A stretch of DNA of 64,000 bases from Pseudochelatococcus sp047501465 (GTDB taxonomy: Bacteria; Pseudomonadota; Alphaproteobacteria; Rhizobiales; Beijerinckiaceae), in assembly GCF_047501465.1 (NCBI RefSeq), contig NZ_JAZDRL010000002.1, forward strand, positions 124,001-188,000, read 5' to 3'. Made by a program: the position numbers and the translations under genes. This document shows, piece by piece, positions 27,060 to 36,733 of the stretch (positions within the stretch are counted from its first letter, which is position 1; every line of letters starts with the position of its first letter). Under the pieces are notes generated by a model. That model worked only from the letters and a program-made list of their open reading frames with translations, was not told the origin of the DNA and did no database searches.

Positions 27060-27259
27060 CATTCATGAGTTGTGACATGCCGCATCAAGCCGCCAGTGTC
27101 AAGAGCGCGTCAGCCTCTGTCGTAGGGATTATGCTAACAAAAAAGCGTATGATGATGAAATTCTTGTTTTCACCACATGACATACCTAGTTTAAAGAACA
27201 CATGAGATGTCATCGGTGCGCAAGCCGATGCAGTTTTGATTCGTTTCGGAGGAATTGGC

Positions 27260-27499
27260 ATGGGTGGGTTTGGCAGCATATGGCACTGGATCATCGTCGG
27301 TGGCCTTGTTCTGTTGCTGTTCGGCGGCCGTGGCAAGGTTTCTGATCTGATGGGCGATGTAGCCAAGGGCATCAAGGCGTTCAAGAAAGGCCTGTCGGAC
27401 GATGACAAGCCAACTGTCGCCGAAACCGAGGTGAAGAAGCCTGTCACACATCAGGAAACTGCAAAAGCCCCGGCACCTGAAAGCAGCAAAATTAGCTGA
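27260..27499 (+). CDS. tatA: Sec-independent translocase protein TatA
   Basis: Pore-forming subunit of the twin-arginine translocase. The 79 residues show an N-terminal membrane helix (about 6-22, IWHWIIVGGLVLLLFGG), the hinge GGRGKVSDLMGDVAKGIKAFKKG amphipathic helix, and a polar tail. GGAGG lies 7 bases before the ATG at 27260; the longer upstream frame is unlikely. First of tatA-tatB-tatC, which continue into serS and surE. Confidence 0.95.
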   Translation: MGGFGSIWHWIIVGGLVLLLFGGRGKVSDLMGDVAKGIKAFKKGLSDDDKPTVAETEVKKPVTHQETAKAPAPESSKIS

Positions 27500-27649
27500 C
27501 TCGGTAGCCGTAGCAATAGATAGCGCTGAGTAATTGATAGCCGGAAGCAATTTCCGGCATACTTTCTCTACGCATAAAACATTCATAAGCAATGAGTTAC
27601 GACGTCATTTTGATGTTATGCATCAAATAATGAGGCGATTGAGCGCGGC

Positions 27650-28342
27650 ATGTTCGATTTAAGTTGGAGTGAAATTCTGCTCGTGGGGGCCATCGCGCTG
27701 GTCGTCATCGGCCCGCGGGAATTGCCACGTGTTTTGCGGACGGTTGGGCAAACATTGTCAAAAGTACGCCGCATGGCGGGGGAATTCCAAACGCAGTTTA
27801 ATGCCGCAATGCGCGAGGCAGAGCTTGATGAGTTGCGCCAAACAGTGCGTGACGTGCAACAAACTGCAAGCCAAGCCATGGCCACAGATGTCAGCGCGGC
27901 CTTTAACCCCTTGCGGACGGCGCGTGATGAACTGAAGAATGCGCTTCAGAAGACTGACGCGGGAACAACACCAGCTCCAACAACCTACAGTGTTGATCCA
28001 ACATTGGATATTGCTCTGGGGCAGAAGGTTGAAAATTCTCTGGCTGCGGTCTCTCCAATCCCCAGGTTTGATCAAACCGCCCCTAACGTGGAGCTGGAGC
28101 ATACATTTGCGCAAGAACACCCGCCGCTGACGTCTTATAGCGCCACACCTCCGAAAAAAGTCTCTCCTCGGAAAGCAAAGCGTGTGATTATCGCAGCCCC
28201 CAGGGATGCTGTAAAACCGCTCATGCGACCATCTTTGGGAACTTCGCGACTATATAAAAGAACAAAGTTCGCTGCATTTCCTGCGCGCAACCGCCGCGCG
28301 CCGCAAACAATCCCTGTTAGCGATGGAGAGGGCAACGAATGA
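27650..28342 (+). CDS. tatB: Sec-independent translocase protein TatB
   Basis: Receptor subunit of the Tat translocase working with TatC. The start MFDLSWSEILLVGAIALVVI with IGPRELPRVLRT is typical TatB, followed by an amphipathic helix to about residue 70. The remaining 160 residues are a variable polar tail, basic near the end (KKVSPRKAKR), on the long side for the family. tatC overlaps its stop by four bases. Confidence 0.93.
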   Translation: MFDLSWSEILLVGAIALVVIGPRELPRVLRTVGQTLSKVRRMAGEFQTQFNAAMREAELDELRQTVRDVQQTASQAMATDVSAAFNPLRTARDELKNALQKTDAGTTPAPTTYSVDPTLDIALGQKVENSLAAVSPIPRFDQTAPNVELEHTFAQEHPPLTSYSATPPKKVSPRKAKRVIIAAPRDAVKPLMRPSLGTSRLYKRTKFAAFPARNRRAPQTIPVSDGEGNE

Positions 28343-29181
28343 GCACGCCTGTCCATTTTGATGCGAGCGAAACATTGAGCGCCAAGTCTCCCAGCGAAGA
28401 TGATGAGATCGAGTCCACGAAGGCCCCGCTCATTGAGCATCTCATTGAGCTGCGCTCACGTCTGATTAAAGCACTCATAGCGTTCATCGTGATGTTTTTC
28501 ATCTCTTTTGCCTTTGCAAAGGAGATCTACAACATCCTTGTCTGGCCCTATATTTTCGCAGCAGGCGAGGGGGCGGATGTGGTGCTGATCTATACAGCAC
28601 CGCTGGAATATCTGTTTACACAGATCAAGATAGCAGCCTTTGGCGCATCTTTTCTGTCGTTCCCTATCGTTGCCATCCAGATCTACAAATTCGTTGCGCC
28701 CGGGCTATATCGCAATGAAAGGCGGGCATTTTTGCCCTATCTTTTTGCCACACCCTTCTTCTTCATATTAGGCGCGTTGGTGGTGTATTTCATCGCCATG
28801 CCAATCGTGATGCGGTTTTCTATCGGCCAGCAGCAAGTGGCTGAAGCAGGGCAGGCAGCAATCCAGTTATTGCCAAAAGTCAGTGAATATCTCTCATTGA
28901 TCACAACGCTGATTTTTGCCTTTGGAATCTGTTTTCAGCTACCGGTCATTCTCAATTTGCTTGCACGCGCGGGGGTAATTGACTCCAATTACCTGAAATC
29001 GAAGCGCCGCTATGCAATTGTTATCGTTTTTGCTGTTGCTGCTGTTTTAACGCCACCTGATGTCATCAGTCAGATCGCCCTTGCAGTACCAACGTTGCTC
29101 CTTTACGAGCTTTCTATAGTCTCGGTCCGTATGATCGAGAAAAAGCGCGCCGCCGAGGAGGCTGCACGGGAGAAAGATTGA
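28339..29181 (+). CDS. tatC: Sec-independent translocase protein TatC
   Basis: Membrane subunit that recognises the twin-arginine signal. The 280 residues have six membrane helices and the conserved cytoplasmic N-terminal part with LIEHLIELRSRLIK (Glu and Arg for signal binding), then FLPYLFATPFFFILGA and the late SKRRYAIVIVFAVAAVLTPPD. ATGA overlap with tatB shows coupling. The product is expected to export the deaminase encoded at 18991. Confidence 0.96.
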   Translation: MSTPVHFDASETLSAKSPSEDDEIESTKAPLIEHLIELRSRLIKALIAFIVMFFISFAFAKEIYNILVWPYIFAAGEGADVVLIYTAPLEYLFTQIKIAAFGASFLSFPIVAIQIYKFVAPGLYRNERRAFLPYLFATPFFFILGALVVYFIAMPIVMRFSIGQQQVAEAGQAAIQLLPKVSEYLSLITTLIFAFGICFQLPVILNLLARAGVIDSNYLKSKRRYAIVIVFAVAAVLTPPDVISQIALAVPTLLLYELSIVSVRMIEKKRAAEEAAREKD

Positions 29182-29267
29182 TCCCGTTTTGCCGCCCCGG
29201 TGCGATTTGGCAAGGGTAAATTTAGGGAGAAACGGCGCACTATAATGCTGCGCTGTTCAGGAACGTC

Positions 29268-30563
29268 ATGCACGACATCCGTACCATTCGCGATAATCCT
29301 GAGAGCTTTGATGCTGCGCTTGCGCGTCGCGGTCTGGCGCCTGCGGCACAATCAGTTCTGGCGATTGATGATAGTCGCAAGTCTGCCATCGCTTCGCTGC
29401 AGGTGATGCAGGAAAAGCGCAACGCAATCTCGAAAGAAGTCGGGCAGGCAAAGGCGGCTAAGGACGAGCCACGCGCACAGGCGCTGATGGCAGAAGTTGC
29501 CGCCCTTAAAGATGCCATGCAGCAGGCGGACGACGTGCAAAAAGCGGCAATTGCCGAGCTTGATATCGTTCTTGCTGCGATTCCCAACCTGCCGCTTGCA
29601 GAAGTGCCGAATGGGCCGGATGAAACCGCCAATGTTGAACACCATCAGTTTGGCGCCAAACGCAGCTATGATTTTACTCCCCGCCAGCATTTCGAAATCG
29701 GCGAACAGCTTTCGCAAATGGATTTTGAGACGGCAGCGAAGCTATCAGGCTCACGTTTTGTGGTGTTGAAGGGCCACCTGGCCCGTCTTGAGCGCGCTAT
29801 CGGCCAGTTCATGCTCGATATGCATACCCAGCATCACGGCTACACCGAAATAAACCCGCCACTGCTGGTGGGTGACGATGCCATGTTTGGCACGGCGCAA
29901 TTGCCAAAATTCTTTGATGATCAGTTTGCGGTTTCTGACAACAAATGGCTCATCCCTACAGCTGAAGTGCCGCTAACCAATCTGGTGCGCGAGCTTATTC
30001 TGCCAGAAGGCGAGTTGCCACTGCGGTTTACAGCGCTCACCCCATGCTTCCGCCGTGAAGCTGGATCAGCAGGTCGTGATACGCGCGGCATGCTGCGTCA
30101 GCACCAGTTCTCCAAGGTTGAGCTGGTGTCGATCACCACGCCTGAGGCTTCGCTTGAAGAGCATGAGCGCATGCTTTCCTGCGCGGAAGCTGTGCTGAAA
30201 GCGCTCGATCTGCACTATCGCGTTGTGACACTTTGCACGGGCGATATGGGCTTTGCCTCGCAGAAAACTTACGACATCGAAGTCTGGATGCCAGGGCAGG
30301 ATGCCTATCGCGAGATTTCAAGCTGCTCCGTTTGCGGTGATTTCCAGGCACGGCGCATGAATACGCGCTACCGCCCCAATGATGAAAAGACCTTCGGCAA
30401 AGGGCCACGGTTCGTGCACACGCTCAATGGCTCCGGCACGGCTGTCGGGCGCGCGCTTATCGCGGTGATGGAAACCTGGCAAAACGGCGATGGTACAGTC
30501 ACTGTTCCTCCCGCACTGCGTCCCTATATGGGCGGCATAGAAACCATCGAGGCCGCCAATTAA
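29268..30563 (+). CDS. serS: Serine--tRNA ligase
   Basis: Class II aminoacyl-tRNA synthetase. The 431 residues have the N-terminal coiled-coil tRNA-binding arm (about 30-105) and catalytic motifs: motif 1 around YTEINPPLLV, motif 2 FRREAGSAGRDTRGMLRQHQF and motif 3 NGSGTAVGRALIAVMET. ATG at 29268 gives standard length. It continues the tatABC transcript in this order across Hyphomicrobiales. Confidence 0.97.
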   Translation: MHDIRTIRDNPESFDAALARRGLAPAAQSVLAIDDSRKSAIASLQVMQEKRNAISKEVGQAKAAKDEPRAQALMAEVAALKDAMQQADDVQKAAIAELDIVLAAIPNLPLAEVPNGPDETANVEHHQFGAKRSYDFTPRQHFEIGEQLSQMDFETAAKLSGSRFVVLKGHLARLERAIGQFMLDMHTQHHGYTEINPPLLVGDDAMFGTAQLPKFFDDQFAVSDNKWLIPTAEVPLTNLVRELILPEGELPLRFTALTPCFRREAGSAGRDTRGMLRQHQFSKVELVSITTPEASLEEHERMLSCAEAVLKALDLHYRVVTLCTGDMGFASQKTYDIEVWMPGQDAYREISSCSVCGDFQARRMNTRYRPNDEKTFGKGPRFVHTLNGSGTAVGRALIAVMETWQNGDGTVTVPPALRPYMGGIETIEAAN

Positions 30564-30606
30564 ACGGCCTTCATGGCATCAATTATAAAACGCAAGGGAT
30601 CCGACG

Positions 30607-31380
30607 ATGCGCATTCTCCTGACCAATGACGACGGCATCAACGCCGAAGGCCTTGCAGTGCTGGAGAGAGTGGCATCAGAACTTTCCGATGATGTGTGGG
30701 TGGTGGCGCCAGAAACAGACCAAAGCGGCGTTTCTCACTCACTATCGCTGCATTCCCCATTGCGCATGCGGCAGCTGGGCGAAAAACGGTTTGCCGTATC
30801 TGGCACCCCGACCGACTGCGTGATTATGGCAGTGCGTCACCTCTTCAAAGATGCACCGCCTGATCTTGTGCTCTCTGGCATTAATGTCGGGCAGAATGTT
30901 GCAGAGGATGTGATCTATTCCGGCACAGTTGCCGGGGCGATGGAAGGCACCATTCTGGGCATTCCATCCATTGCCATGTCGCAGGTATATGGCCCGCACG
31001 GCCGGGATGCGATGCATTGGGAATGTAGCGAAGCGCATGCGGCAGGCGTGATACGACGCATTCTTGAGGCGGGTATTGAACCCGGCATTCTGGTGAACAT
31101 CAACTTTCCCAACTGCACTCCGGATGAAGTAGCAGGCATTGCCGTAACGGCGCAGGGGCGGCGGAATGTTGCCTTCATGAAGGTTGAAGAACGTCAGGAT
31201 GGTCGTGGCCATCCCTACTACTGGCTGATGGGCGCACGCCTGCCTCATGATACGAAGGATGGCACGGATTTATGGGCTGTGCGCGATAACCACATCGCCG
31301 TTACTCCCCTGCAAATCAACCTCACGCACGAACCCAGCATGACGCGTTACGCTAGTCTTTTTCATGGTTTAAGCGATTGA
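30607..31380 (+). CDS. surE: 5'/3'-nucleotidase SurE
   Basis: Metal-dependent nucleotidase important in stationary-phase survival. The 257 residues show the metal site Asp8-Asp9 in LLTNDDG, APETDQSGVSHSLS and the SGINVGQN loop. Start MRILLTNDDG is canonical with AAGGGATC upstream. Located between serS and pcm, the usual surE-pcm pairing. Confidence 0.95.
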   Translation: MRILLTNDDGINAEGLAVLERVASELSDDVWVVAPETDQSGVSHSLSLHSPLRMRQLGEKRFAVSGTPTDCVIMAVRHLFKDAPPDLVLSGINVGQNVAEDVIYSGTVAGAMEGTILGIPSIAMSQVYGPHGRDAMHWECSEAHAAGVIRRILEAGIEPGILVNINFPNCTPDEVAGIAVTAQGRRNVAFMKVEERQDGRGHPYYWLMGARLPHDTKDGTDLWAVRDNHIAVTPLQINLTHEPSMTRYASLFHGLSD

Positions 31381-31392
31381 TTTGAGCAGCGA

Positions 31393-32097
31393 ATGACCGA
31401 CTATTCATCTCACCATCAGGCATCAATAGCAGAAGACACAGTCGCATTTTTGCTGAGTCTGCGCGAGAGAGGCATTCGCGATATCGCTCTCTTGCGCGCC
31501 ATGGAGATGGTTCCACGGGATCTCTTCGCACCACGCCGTTTCAGCGATCTGGCGCGTGCTGATATCTCGTTGCCACTTTCATGCGGGCAGACGATGACAG
31601 CCCCCAGAATCATCGCCAACATGCTACTGGCACTTAAGATAAAGCCGGAGCATAAGGTATTCGAGGTTGGATCAGGCTCCGGTTACGTCTCCGCTGTTTT
31701 GGGGCGCATGGCTGGGCATGTTGTGTCGGTTGAACGTTACCGAACGCTAGCGCTGGCAGCCTCTGAGCGCATTGCAACGATTAACCTTTCGAACGTCGTT
31801 CTGCTGCCCGCAGATGGTCTGGCTGCACAGACGGTTGCCGATCAACGCTTTGATCGTATCCTCCTTAACGGCACCATTTCTGGCGACGTGCCCGCTGCAC
31901 TGCTTGATAGCCTCAAGCCGGGCGGCTTGCTTGTAGGGGCAAAGATGATCTACGGTGCCTCAAAGCTCATCCGCATTACGCGCCGGGAAGATGCGGAGAA
32001 TATGGAATCAGAAGATGATTCTTCCGAATTTACGCAAGAGATTCTAGGCTCTGTTCGGCTGCCACCTTTAGCGCACGGGGTTGCGCAGGTTCTTTAA
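31393..32097 (+). CDS. pcm: Protein-L-isoaspartate O-methyltransferase
   Basis: Repairs isoaspartyl damage in aged proteins using S-adenosylmethionine. The 234 residues have MVPRDLFAP, the substrate loop around LPLSCGQTMTAPRI and SAM motif I VFEVGSGSGYVSAVLG. The tail beyond about residue 205 is somewhat longer than the E. coli enzyme. It begins 12 bases after surE. Confidence 0.92.
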   Translation: MTDYSSHHQASIAEDTVAFLLSLRERGIRDIALLRAMEMVPRDLFAPRRFSDLARADISLPLSCGQTMTAPRIIANMLLALKIKPEHKVFEVGSGSGYVSAVLGRMAGHVVSVERYRTLALAASERIATINLSNVVLLPADGLAAQTVADQRFDRILLNGTISGDVPAALLDSLKPGGLLVGAKMIYGASKLIRITRREDAENMESEDDSSEFTQEILGSVRLPPLAHGVAQVL

Positions 32098-32282
32098 AGC
32101 CCATTTCTCGCAATCAGCTCGCCTTATAAAACGCCCATTCGATGGCATAAGTGCCATTTCAGTAAAAATCACTGATCAAGGTGAATCAAATCGCTCCTTT
32201 ATAGGGTTTGGCAACGCTTGCTTAACCAAAATCCGATCTAATCAGCGACATCAAGATTCACGTGTATGGGTAAGGTGGGACG

Positions 32283-33512
32283 ATGCCGGGTATCGAAAAA
32301 ACGTTACTGCCAATGGTTAATGCAGGAACAATCAAGCGTCTTGCAGTTGCGAGCTTGCTTGCGAGCACGGTTGCGGCATGCAGTTCGGACACCATGCGCT
32401 TTGGCGACAACCCATTCTCAAACCCCTTCAACGAGACGCGTGTTGCTGATACGAATCCCACAGGCAGCATCGGTTATTCACCAACATTGCCTGTACAATC
32501 AGCGCCGCTTGCACCACCTCAACAAGCTGCTTATCCGACATCTCAACCGGCGGTGATGCACACAACACAGGCCGTTGAGGCCGTCAGCGGCTCGGCTAAA
32601 GGCTGGTCAGCGCAGGGCGGATCAGCCGTGTACGTGGGCACGGGAGACACGTTGGCAACGCTATCCGGCCGCTATAACGTGCCGACTGCAGCGATTCTGG
32701 CAGCGAATGGCATGACAAATCCATCACAGATCGCTCCAGGCCAGAAACTGGTTATCCCGGTTTATAATCCTGCTGGCAGCACGATGCCTGTGGCTACTGC
32801 AGCAACTCCGACATCGGCTTCATACCCAGTGGCAACCGCTGGCAAGGCGCCTATGCAGGCAGCGGCCCCCATGCCTCCGGCAATGGCAAAGCCCGTTCAA
32901 CGCGTTGAAACAGCAGGGGTCTCTCTTAACGAACAGGCATCAAGGATTTCGAAGGCTAACGCTCCGCTTGCACCACAGGCGCCGGCTCGCCAAGTGGTAG
33001 CCGCTCTACCGCCAGCGACAGAAGCTGCGCTGCCTAAGCCAGTTGAACAGAAAGCCGCCGTTGCAGTTGCCCCCACGCCCACCAAGCCAGCACAGCCAGT
33101 TGCAGAACAAGCTGCTGCATCTGAAAAATCAGCCGCAACGGAAGAAAAAGCGGGCTTCCGTTGGCCAGCACGTGGACGCGTGATCAATGGCTTTGGCAGT
33201 GGAAATGAAGGCATCAACATCGCCGTTCCAGAAGGCACCCCCGTGAAAGCGGCGGAAGGTGGGGTGGTTGCTTATGCTGGCAATGAATTGAAGGGCTACG
33301 GCAATCTGGTGCTGATCCGTCACGAAAATGGTTGGGTTAGTGCATATGCCAACAATGGCGAACTGAACGTTAAGCGCGGAGAAACAGTCGCACGCGGCCA
33401 GACCATCGCAAAATCCGGCCAGACCGGCAACGTAACCTCGCCACAGCTGCATTTTGAGTTACGCAAGGGCTCCAAACCAGTTGATCCGCTGCCACATCTT
33501 GCCGGCCTGTAA
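32283..33512 (+). CDS. NlpD-like lipoprotein: LysM plus degenerate LytM/M23
   Basis: Outer-membrane lipoprotein of 409 residues. The signal ends at a lipobox VAAC with Cys33. A LysM domain lies near 115-160 (GDTLATLSGRYNVP to PGQKLVIPVY), a Pro/Ala-rich linker follows to about 290, and a LytM domain spans about 293-400. The zinc ligands of active M23 peptidases are replaced: the HxGxD motif reads NEGIN and HLHFE reads QLHFE. This matches NlpD/EnvC-type amidase activators rather than enzymes; AmiC at 53878 is the obvious client. AAGGTGG precedes the ATG; an ATG at 32313 would also give a good signal. Confidence 0.87.
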   Translation: MPGIEKTLLPMVNAGTIKRLAVASLLASTVAACSSDTMRFGDNPFSNPFNETRVADTNPTGSIGYSPTLPVQSAPLAPPQQAAYPTSQPAVMHTTQAVEAVSGSAKGWSAQGGSAVYVGTGDTLATLSGRYNVPTAAILAANGMTNPSQIAPGQKLVIPVYNPAGSTMPVATAATPTSASYPVATAGKAPMQAAAPMPPAMAKPVQRVETAGVSLNEQASRISKANAPLAPQAPARQVVAALPPATEAALPKPVEQKAAVAVAPTPTKPAQPVAEQAAASEKSAATEEKAGFRWPARGRVINGFGSGNEGINIAVPEGTPVKAAEGGVVAYAGNELKGYGNLVLIRHENGWVSAYANNGELNVKRGETVARGQTIAKSGQTGNVTSPQLHFELRKGSKPVDPLPHLAGL

Positions 33513-33533
33513 TTATCTATCTTATCAATTGAA

Positions 33534-33561
33534 AAGGCCGCGTTCAGTCCGCGGCCTTTTT
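33534..33561. terminator. Bidirectional terminator
   Basis: A perfect 9-bp stem (33534-33542 with 33550-33558), 7-base loop, flanked by A and T runs on both sides. It serves the lipoprotein gene and the convergent DUF815 gene. Confidence 0.88.
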
Positions 33562-33571
33562 CATGCGCTGA

Positions 33572-34459
33572 CTACATTTCGATCCGAACACCCATGCGGC
33601 CTGCGAGATCAGATATATACTGCCATGCAGTTCGTCCCGAACGCGCCCCACGCGTGGTAGACCACTCTAGCGCTTCAGCCCGCAATTGCTCTGCATCAAT
33701 CTTGTCAGATAGCTTAAATTCATCAGCATAAGTATTTATCATTTCAAGATATTCGTCTTGGCTGCATTTGTGAAATCCGAGCCATAATCCAAAACGGTCA
33801 GAGAGAGAAATCTTCTCCTCAGCTGCTTCCCCGGGATTGATTGCCGTAGAGCGCTCATTCTCCATCATGTCGCGGGGCAATAAATGCCGCCTGTTTGATG
33901 TCGCATAAAAAATGACGTTCACGGGGCGTCCTTCAATGCCGCCTTCCAGCACCGCCTTCAACGATTTGTACGACGTATCATCAGAATCAAACGATAGATC
34001 ATCGCAAAATACGATGAAGCGATGTGCGTCAGCGCGCAGAATTCCCATGAGTGCGGGCAGGGTCTCGATGTCCTCTCGATGAATTTCCACAAGTTTCAGT
34101 GGCAAGGAATCGGATTGCCGTCGCCCATTAATTTCTGCATGCACAGCCTTCACCAGGGACGACTTGCCCATACCTCGCGCGCCCCATAGCAGGGCATTGT
34201 TCGCGGGCAGTCCATTGGCAAAACGCTGCGTGTTATCGGCAAGCGTATCGCGCAGCCGATCAATGCCCCGCAAAAGCCCCATCTCAACACGATTAACGTG
34301 CGGCACAGGATGCAGCGTACCAGGTGGTTGCCAGACAAATGCATCTGCTGCCTTGATATCGGGCGCTTTGGGGAGAGGGGGCGTCAGTCGCTCAATAGCA
34401 TTTGTGAGGCGCTGCAGCTGCTCCAAAATGGCTGCCGTATCGGAACGCTGACCCGTCAT
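33572..34459 (-). CDS. DUF815 AAA-type ATPase
   Basis: P-loop ATPase of 295 residues belonging to DUF815. Walker A GARGMGKSS lies near residue 93-101, Walker B-like VFCDDLSF near 148-155, and an arginine-rich sensor region TSNRRHLLPRDM near 210. Cellular role is not established for the family. It sits on the minus strand inside an otherwise plus-strand block, between the NlpD-like gene and yajC, as in related genomes. Confidence 0.85.
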   Translation of the reverse strand: MTGQRSDTAAILEQLQRLTNAIERLTPPLPKAPDIKAADAFVWQPPGTLHPVPHVNRVEMGLLRGIDRLRDTLADNTQRFANGLPANNALLWGARGMGKSSLVKAVHAEINGRRQSDSLPLKLVEIHREDIETLPALMGILRADAHRFIVFCDDLSFDSDDTSYKSLKAVLEGGIEGRPVNVIFYATSNRRHLLPRDMMENERSTAINPGEAAEEKISLSDRFGLWLGFHKCSQDEYLEMINTYADEFKLSDKIDAEQLRAEALEWSTTRGARSGRTAWQYISDLAGRMGVRIEM

Positions 34460-34609
34460 GATGCATACTTCCGCATGATAATTTCCTTCCGGCCATCAAA
34501 AGCGCGTACGTGGCGTTTGATTTCGCTTGCGCGATGGTTATAGTCCGCGCAACTTTCCGACTCCATATCCATGTTGGATGGACGAGCCGTTTCTTTTGGA
34601 GGACTATCC

Positions 34610-34954
34610 GTGATCTCGCAAGCCTTCGCCCAAGGCGCAACCCCAGCTGCCGGTGGCGGCGACATGTTGATCCAGTTCATTCCCTTCATCCTTATCTTCG
34701 TGGTGATGTGGTTCCTGATCCTGCGTCCACAACAAAAGCGCGCCAAGGCGCATCAAGAACTGGTCAAGGGCGTGCGCCGCGGCGACGTGATTGTGACCTC
34801 AGGCGGTTTTATCGCCAAGGTCACAAAGATTGTTGACGACAGCGAAATCGAGGCCGAAATCGCTGATGGCGTCAAGGTTCGCATCGTGCGTTCAACCATT
34901 GCAGACGTTCGCACAAAGAGCGAGCCGGTGAAGACCGATACGCCTGCGGCCTGA
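34610..34954 (+). CDS. yajC: Preprotein translocase subunit YajC
   Basis: Small accessory subunit of SecDF. With the GTG at 34610 it has 114 residues, one membrane helix (about 19-38) and the conserved FLILRPQQKRAKAHQE and GVRRGDVIVTSGGF. GGAGG lies 7 bases before the GTG; a longer frame upstream is not conserved. Precedes secD and secF, the standard order. Confidence 0.93.
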   Translation: MISQAFAQGATPAAGGGDMLIQFIPFILIFVVMWFLILRPQQKRAKAHQELVKGVRRGDVIVTSGGFIAKVTKIVDDSEIEAEIADGVKVRIVRSTIADVRTKSEPVKTDTPAA

Positions 34955-35008
34955 TAATCGTGGAGGTCATATTTGATATGAACCTCGCCAGCCAATGATA
35001 AAACTCCG

Positions 35009-35032
35009 CCCCGGCAAACTGGTTTGTCGGGG
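35009..35032 (+). promoter_or_regulatory. Stable hairpin between yajC and secD
   Basis: An 11-bp stem with one G-U pair (35009-35019 with 35022-35032) 40 bases before the secD start. No T-tract follows, so it is unlikely to stop transcription; it may set the yajC to secD ratio. Confidence 0.4.
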
Positions 35033-35071
35033 TAGAACGTCAATCGGCATCGTAAGGAAGGCCGTCCGATA

Positions 35072-36679
35072 ATGCTTCGTTATTCGACCGGCAAGGTCGT
35101 TGCCGTTCTCGTACTGACCCTGCTCGGCTTTTTGTTCGCAGCTCCCAGTCTGTTCACGCCCGAACAACGCGACGCTTTCATTGAAGCAGTGCCTTCGTGG
35201 ATTCCACGGGTGCTGGTGCCTCATCGTGGCATCGTGCTTGGGCTTGACCTGCAAGGCGGTTCCCATGTTGTGCTAGAGGTTGATACCAACGACCTGCTGC
35301 GTACGCAGATCAATCTGTTACGCGATGACGTGCGTGCGATCCTACGTGATGAGCGCGTTACAGCCCAGGGCGGTATCGTCATCCAGCCGCGCGGCGTACA
35401 GATCCGCCTCACGGATGAGGCTGCACGTAATAAGGTGCTGCCGCGCCTGCGTGAGTTGGCTCAGCCAGTTGGCAACCCCATGCTGGGGCAGACGGGCGCA
35501 ACAAGCATCAACATTAACACCACGAGCGATGGGCTGATCCAGCTGTCACTTTCCGAAGCCGGTATTAACGAGCGGGTTCGTCGTGCTGTCGATCAGGCTA
35601 TTGAGGTGTTGCGTAGGCGCGTTGACGCCCTCGGCACGACTGAGCCAAACATTCAGCGCGAAGGCGCTGACCGTGTGCAGGTGCAAGTGCCCGGCCTTCA
35701 GGACCCGCAACGCCTGAAAGAAATTCTTGGCCGTACCGCAAAGCTTGAGTTCCGTTTTGTATCGGAAACCGGCTCTGGTGATGTCGATAACATTCCTTCG
35801 CAAGAATTCCCCGGCCAGACATTCCCGGTAGAACGTCAACAAGCTGTTGATGGTGCCGATCTGGTTGATGCACAGCCATCGTTTGATCCTCAATCCGGTC
35901 GTCCAATTGTCAATTTCCGCTTTAACATGCGTGGCGCACAGCGTTTTGGGCAAGCAACCACGGAGAACGTTGGTCGATTGATGGCAATTGTTCTCGACAA
36001 TGAAGTGATCTCCGCCCCACGTATCCAGACACCAATTACCGGCGGTTCTGGGATGATTTCGGGCAGCTTTACGGTTGAGCAGGCCAATAACCTGTCGATT
36101 CTTCTGCGTGCAGGCGCGCTTCCTGCCAAACTCACGATTGTCGAAGAACGTACTGTCGGCCCTGGTCTTGGCCAGGATTCCATTGAGGCTGGTAAGGCCG
36201 CTGTAGCGGTATCGACGGTTCTCGTCGCGCTGTTCATGTTTGCGACATACGGCACTTTCGGCATTATCGCCAACATCGCGCTTATCGTCCATGTGGTGTT
36301 CATTTTCGCACTGATGTCATTGCTTGGTGCGACACTCACTCTTCCAGGTATTGCAGGTATCGTGCTCACCATCGGTACAGCGGTGGACTCGAACGTGCTG
36401 ATTTATGAGCGGATGCGTGAAGAGTTTCGCAGTGGGCGCTCGTTGGTGATGTCTCTAGAAGCCGGCTTTAACCGGGCATTTGCGACCATCATCGATTCGA
36501 ACTCCACCATGCTAATCGCTGCATTAATCCTGTTCTTCCTAGGTTCAGGGCCAGTGCGTGGGTTTGCGGTGGTCTTCATTCTGGGCATTCTGACAACGGT
36601 AATCACGGCTGTTACGATGACACGCATGATGGTGGCGTTGTGGTATCGGCTGGCACGGCCTAAAAAGCTGCCGTTCTGA
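35072..36679 (+). CDS. secD: Protein translocase subunit SecD
   Basis: Uses the proton gradient to pull secreted proteins out of the Sec channel. The 535 residues show an N-terminal helix, GLDLQGGSHVVLEV, a large periplasmic part and a C-terminal block of five helices with the conserved LPGIAGIVLTIGTAVDSNVL loop. Length is normal. Followed by secF after 54 bases. Confidence 0.95.
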   Translation: MLRYSTGKVVAVLVLTLLGFLFAAPSLFTPEQRDAFIEAVPSWIPRVLVPHRGIVLGLDLQGGSHVVLEVDTNDLLRTQINLLRDDVRAILRDERVTAQGGIVIQPRGVQIRLTDEAARNKVLPRLRELAQPVGNPMLGQTGATSININTTSDGLIQLSLSEAGINERVRRAVDQAIEVLRRRVDALGTTEPNIQREGADRVQVQVPGLQDPQRLKEILGRTAKLEFRFVSETGSGDVDNIPSQEFPGQTFPVERQQAVDGADLVDAQPSFDPQSGRPIVNFRFNMRGAQRFGQATTENVGRLMAIVLDNEVISAPRIQTPITGGSGMISGSFTVEQANNLSILLRAGALPAKLTIVEERTVGPGLGQDSIEAGKAAVAVSTVLVALFMFATYGTFGIIANIALIVHVVFIFALMSLLGATLTLPGIAGIVLTIGTAVDSNVLIYERMREEFRSGRSLVMSLEAGFNRAFATIIDSNSTMLIAALILFFLGSGPVRGFAVVFILGILTTVITAVTMTRMMVALWYRLARPKKLPF

Positions 36680-36733
36680 TCTATATATTGACGGGCATGC
36701 TCGCGCTGCGGGCATCCTGTGAAGGAGAATAGT

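Noticed and set aside
35546..36292. A 248-codon frame antisense to secD
   Set aside because: It lies wholly inside a well-supported gene and shows no domain; a shadow of secD codon bias.
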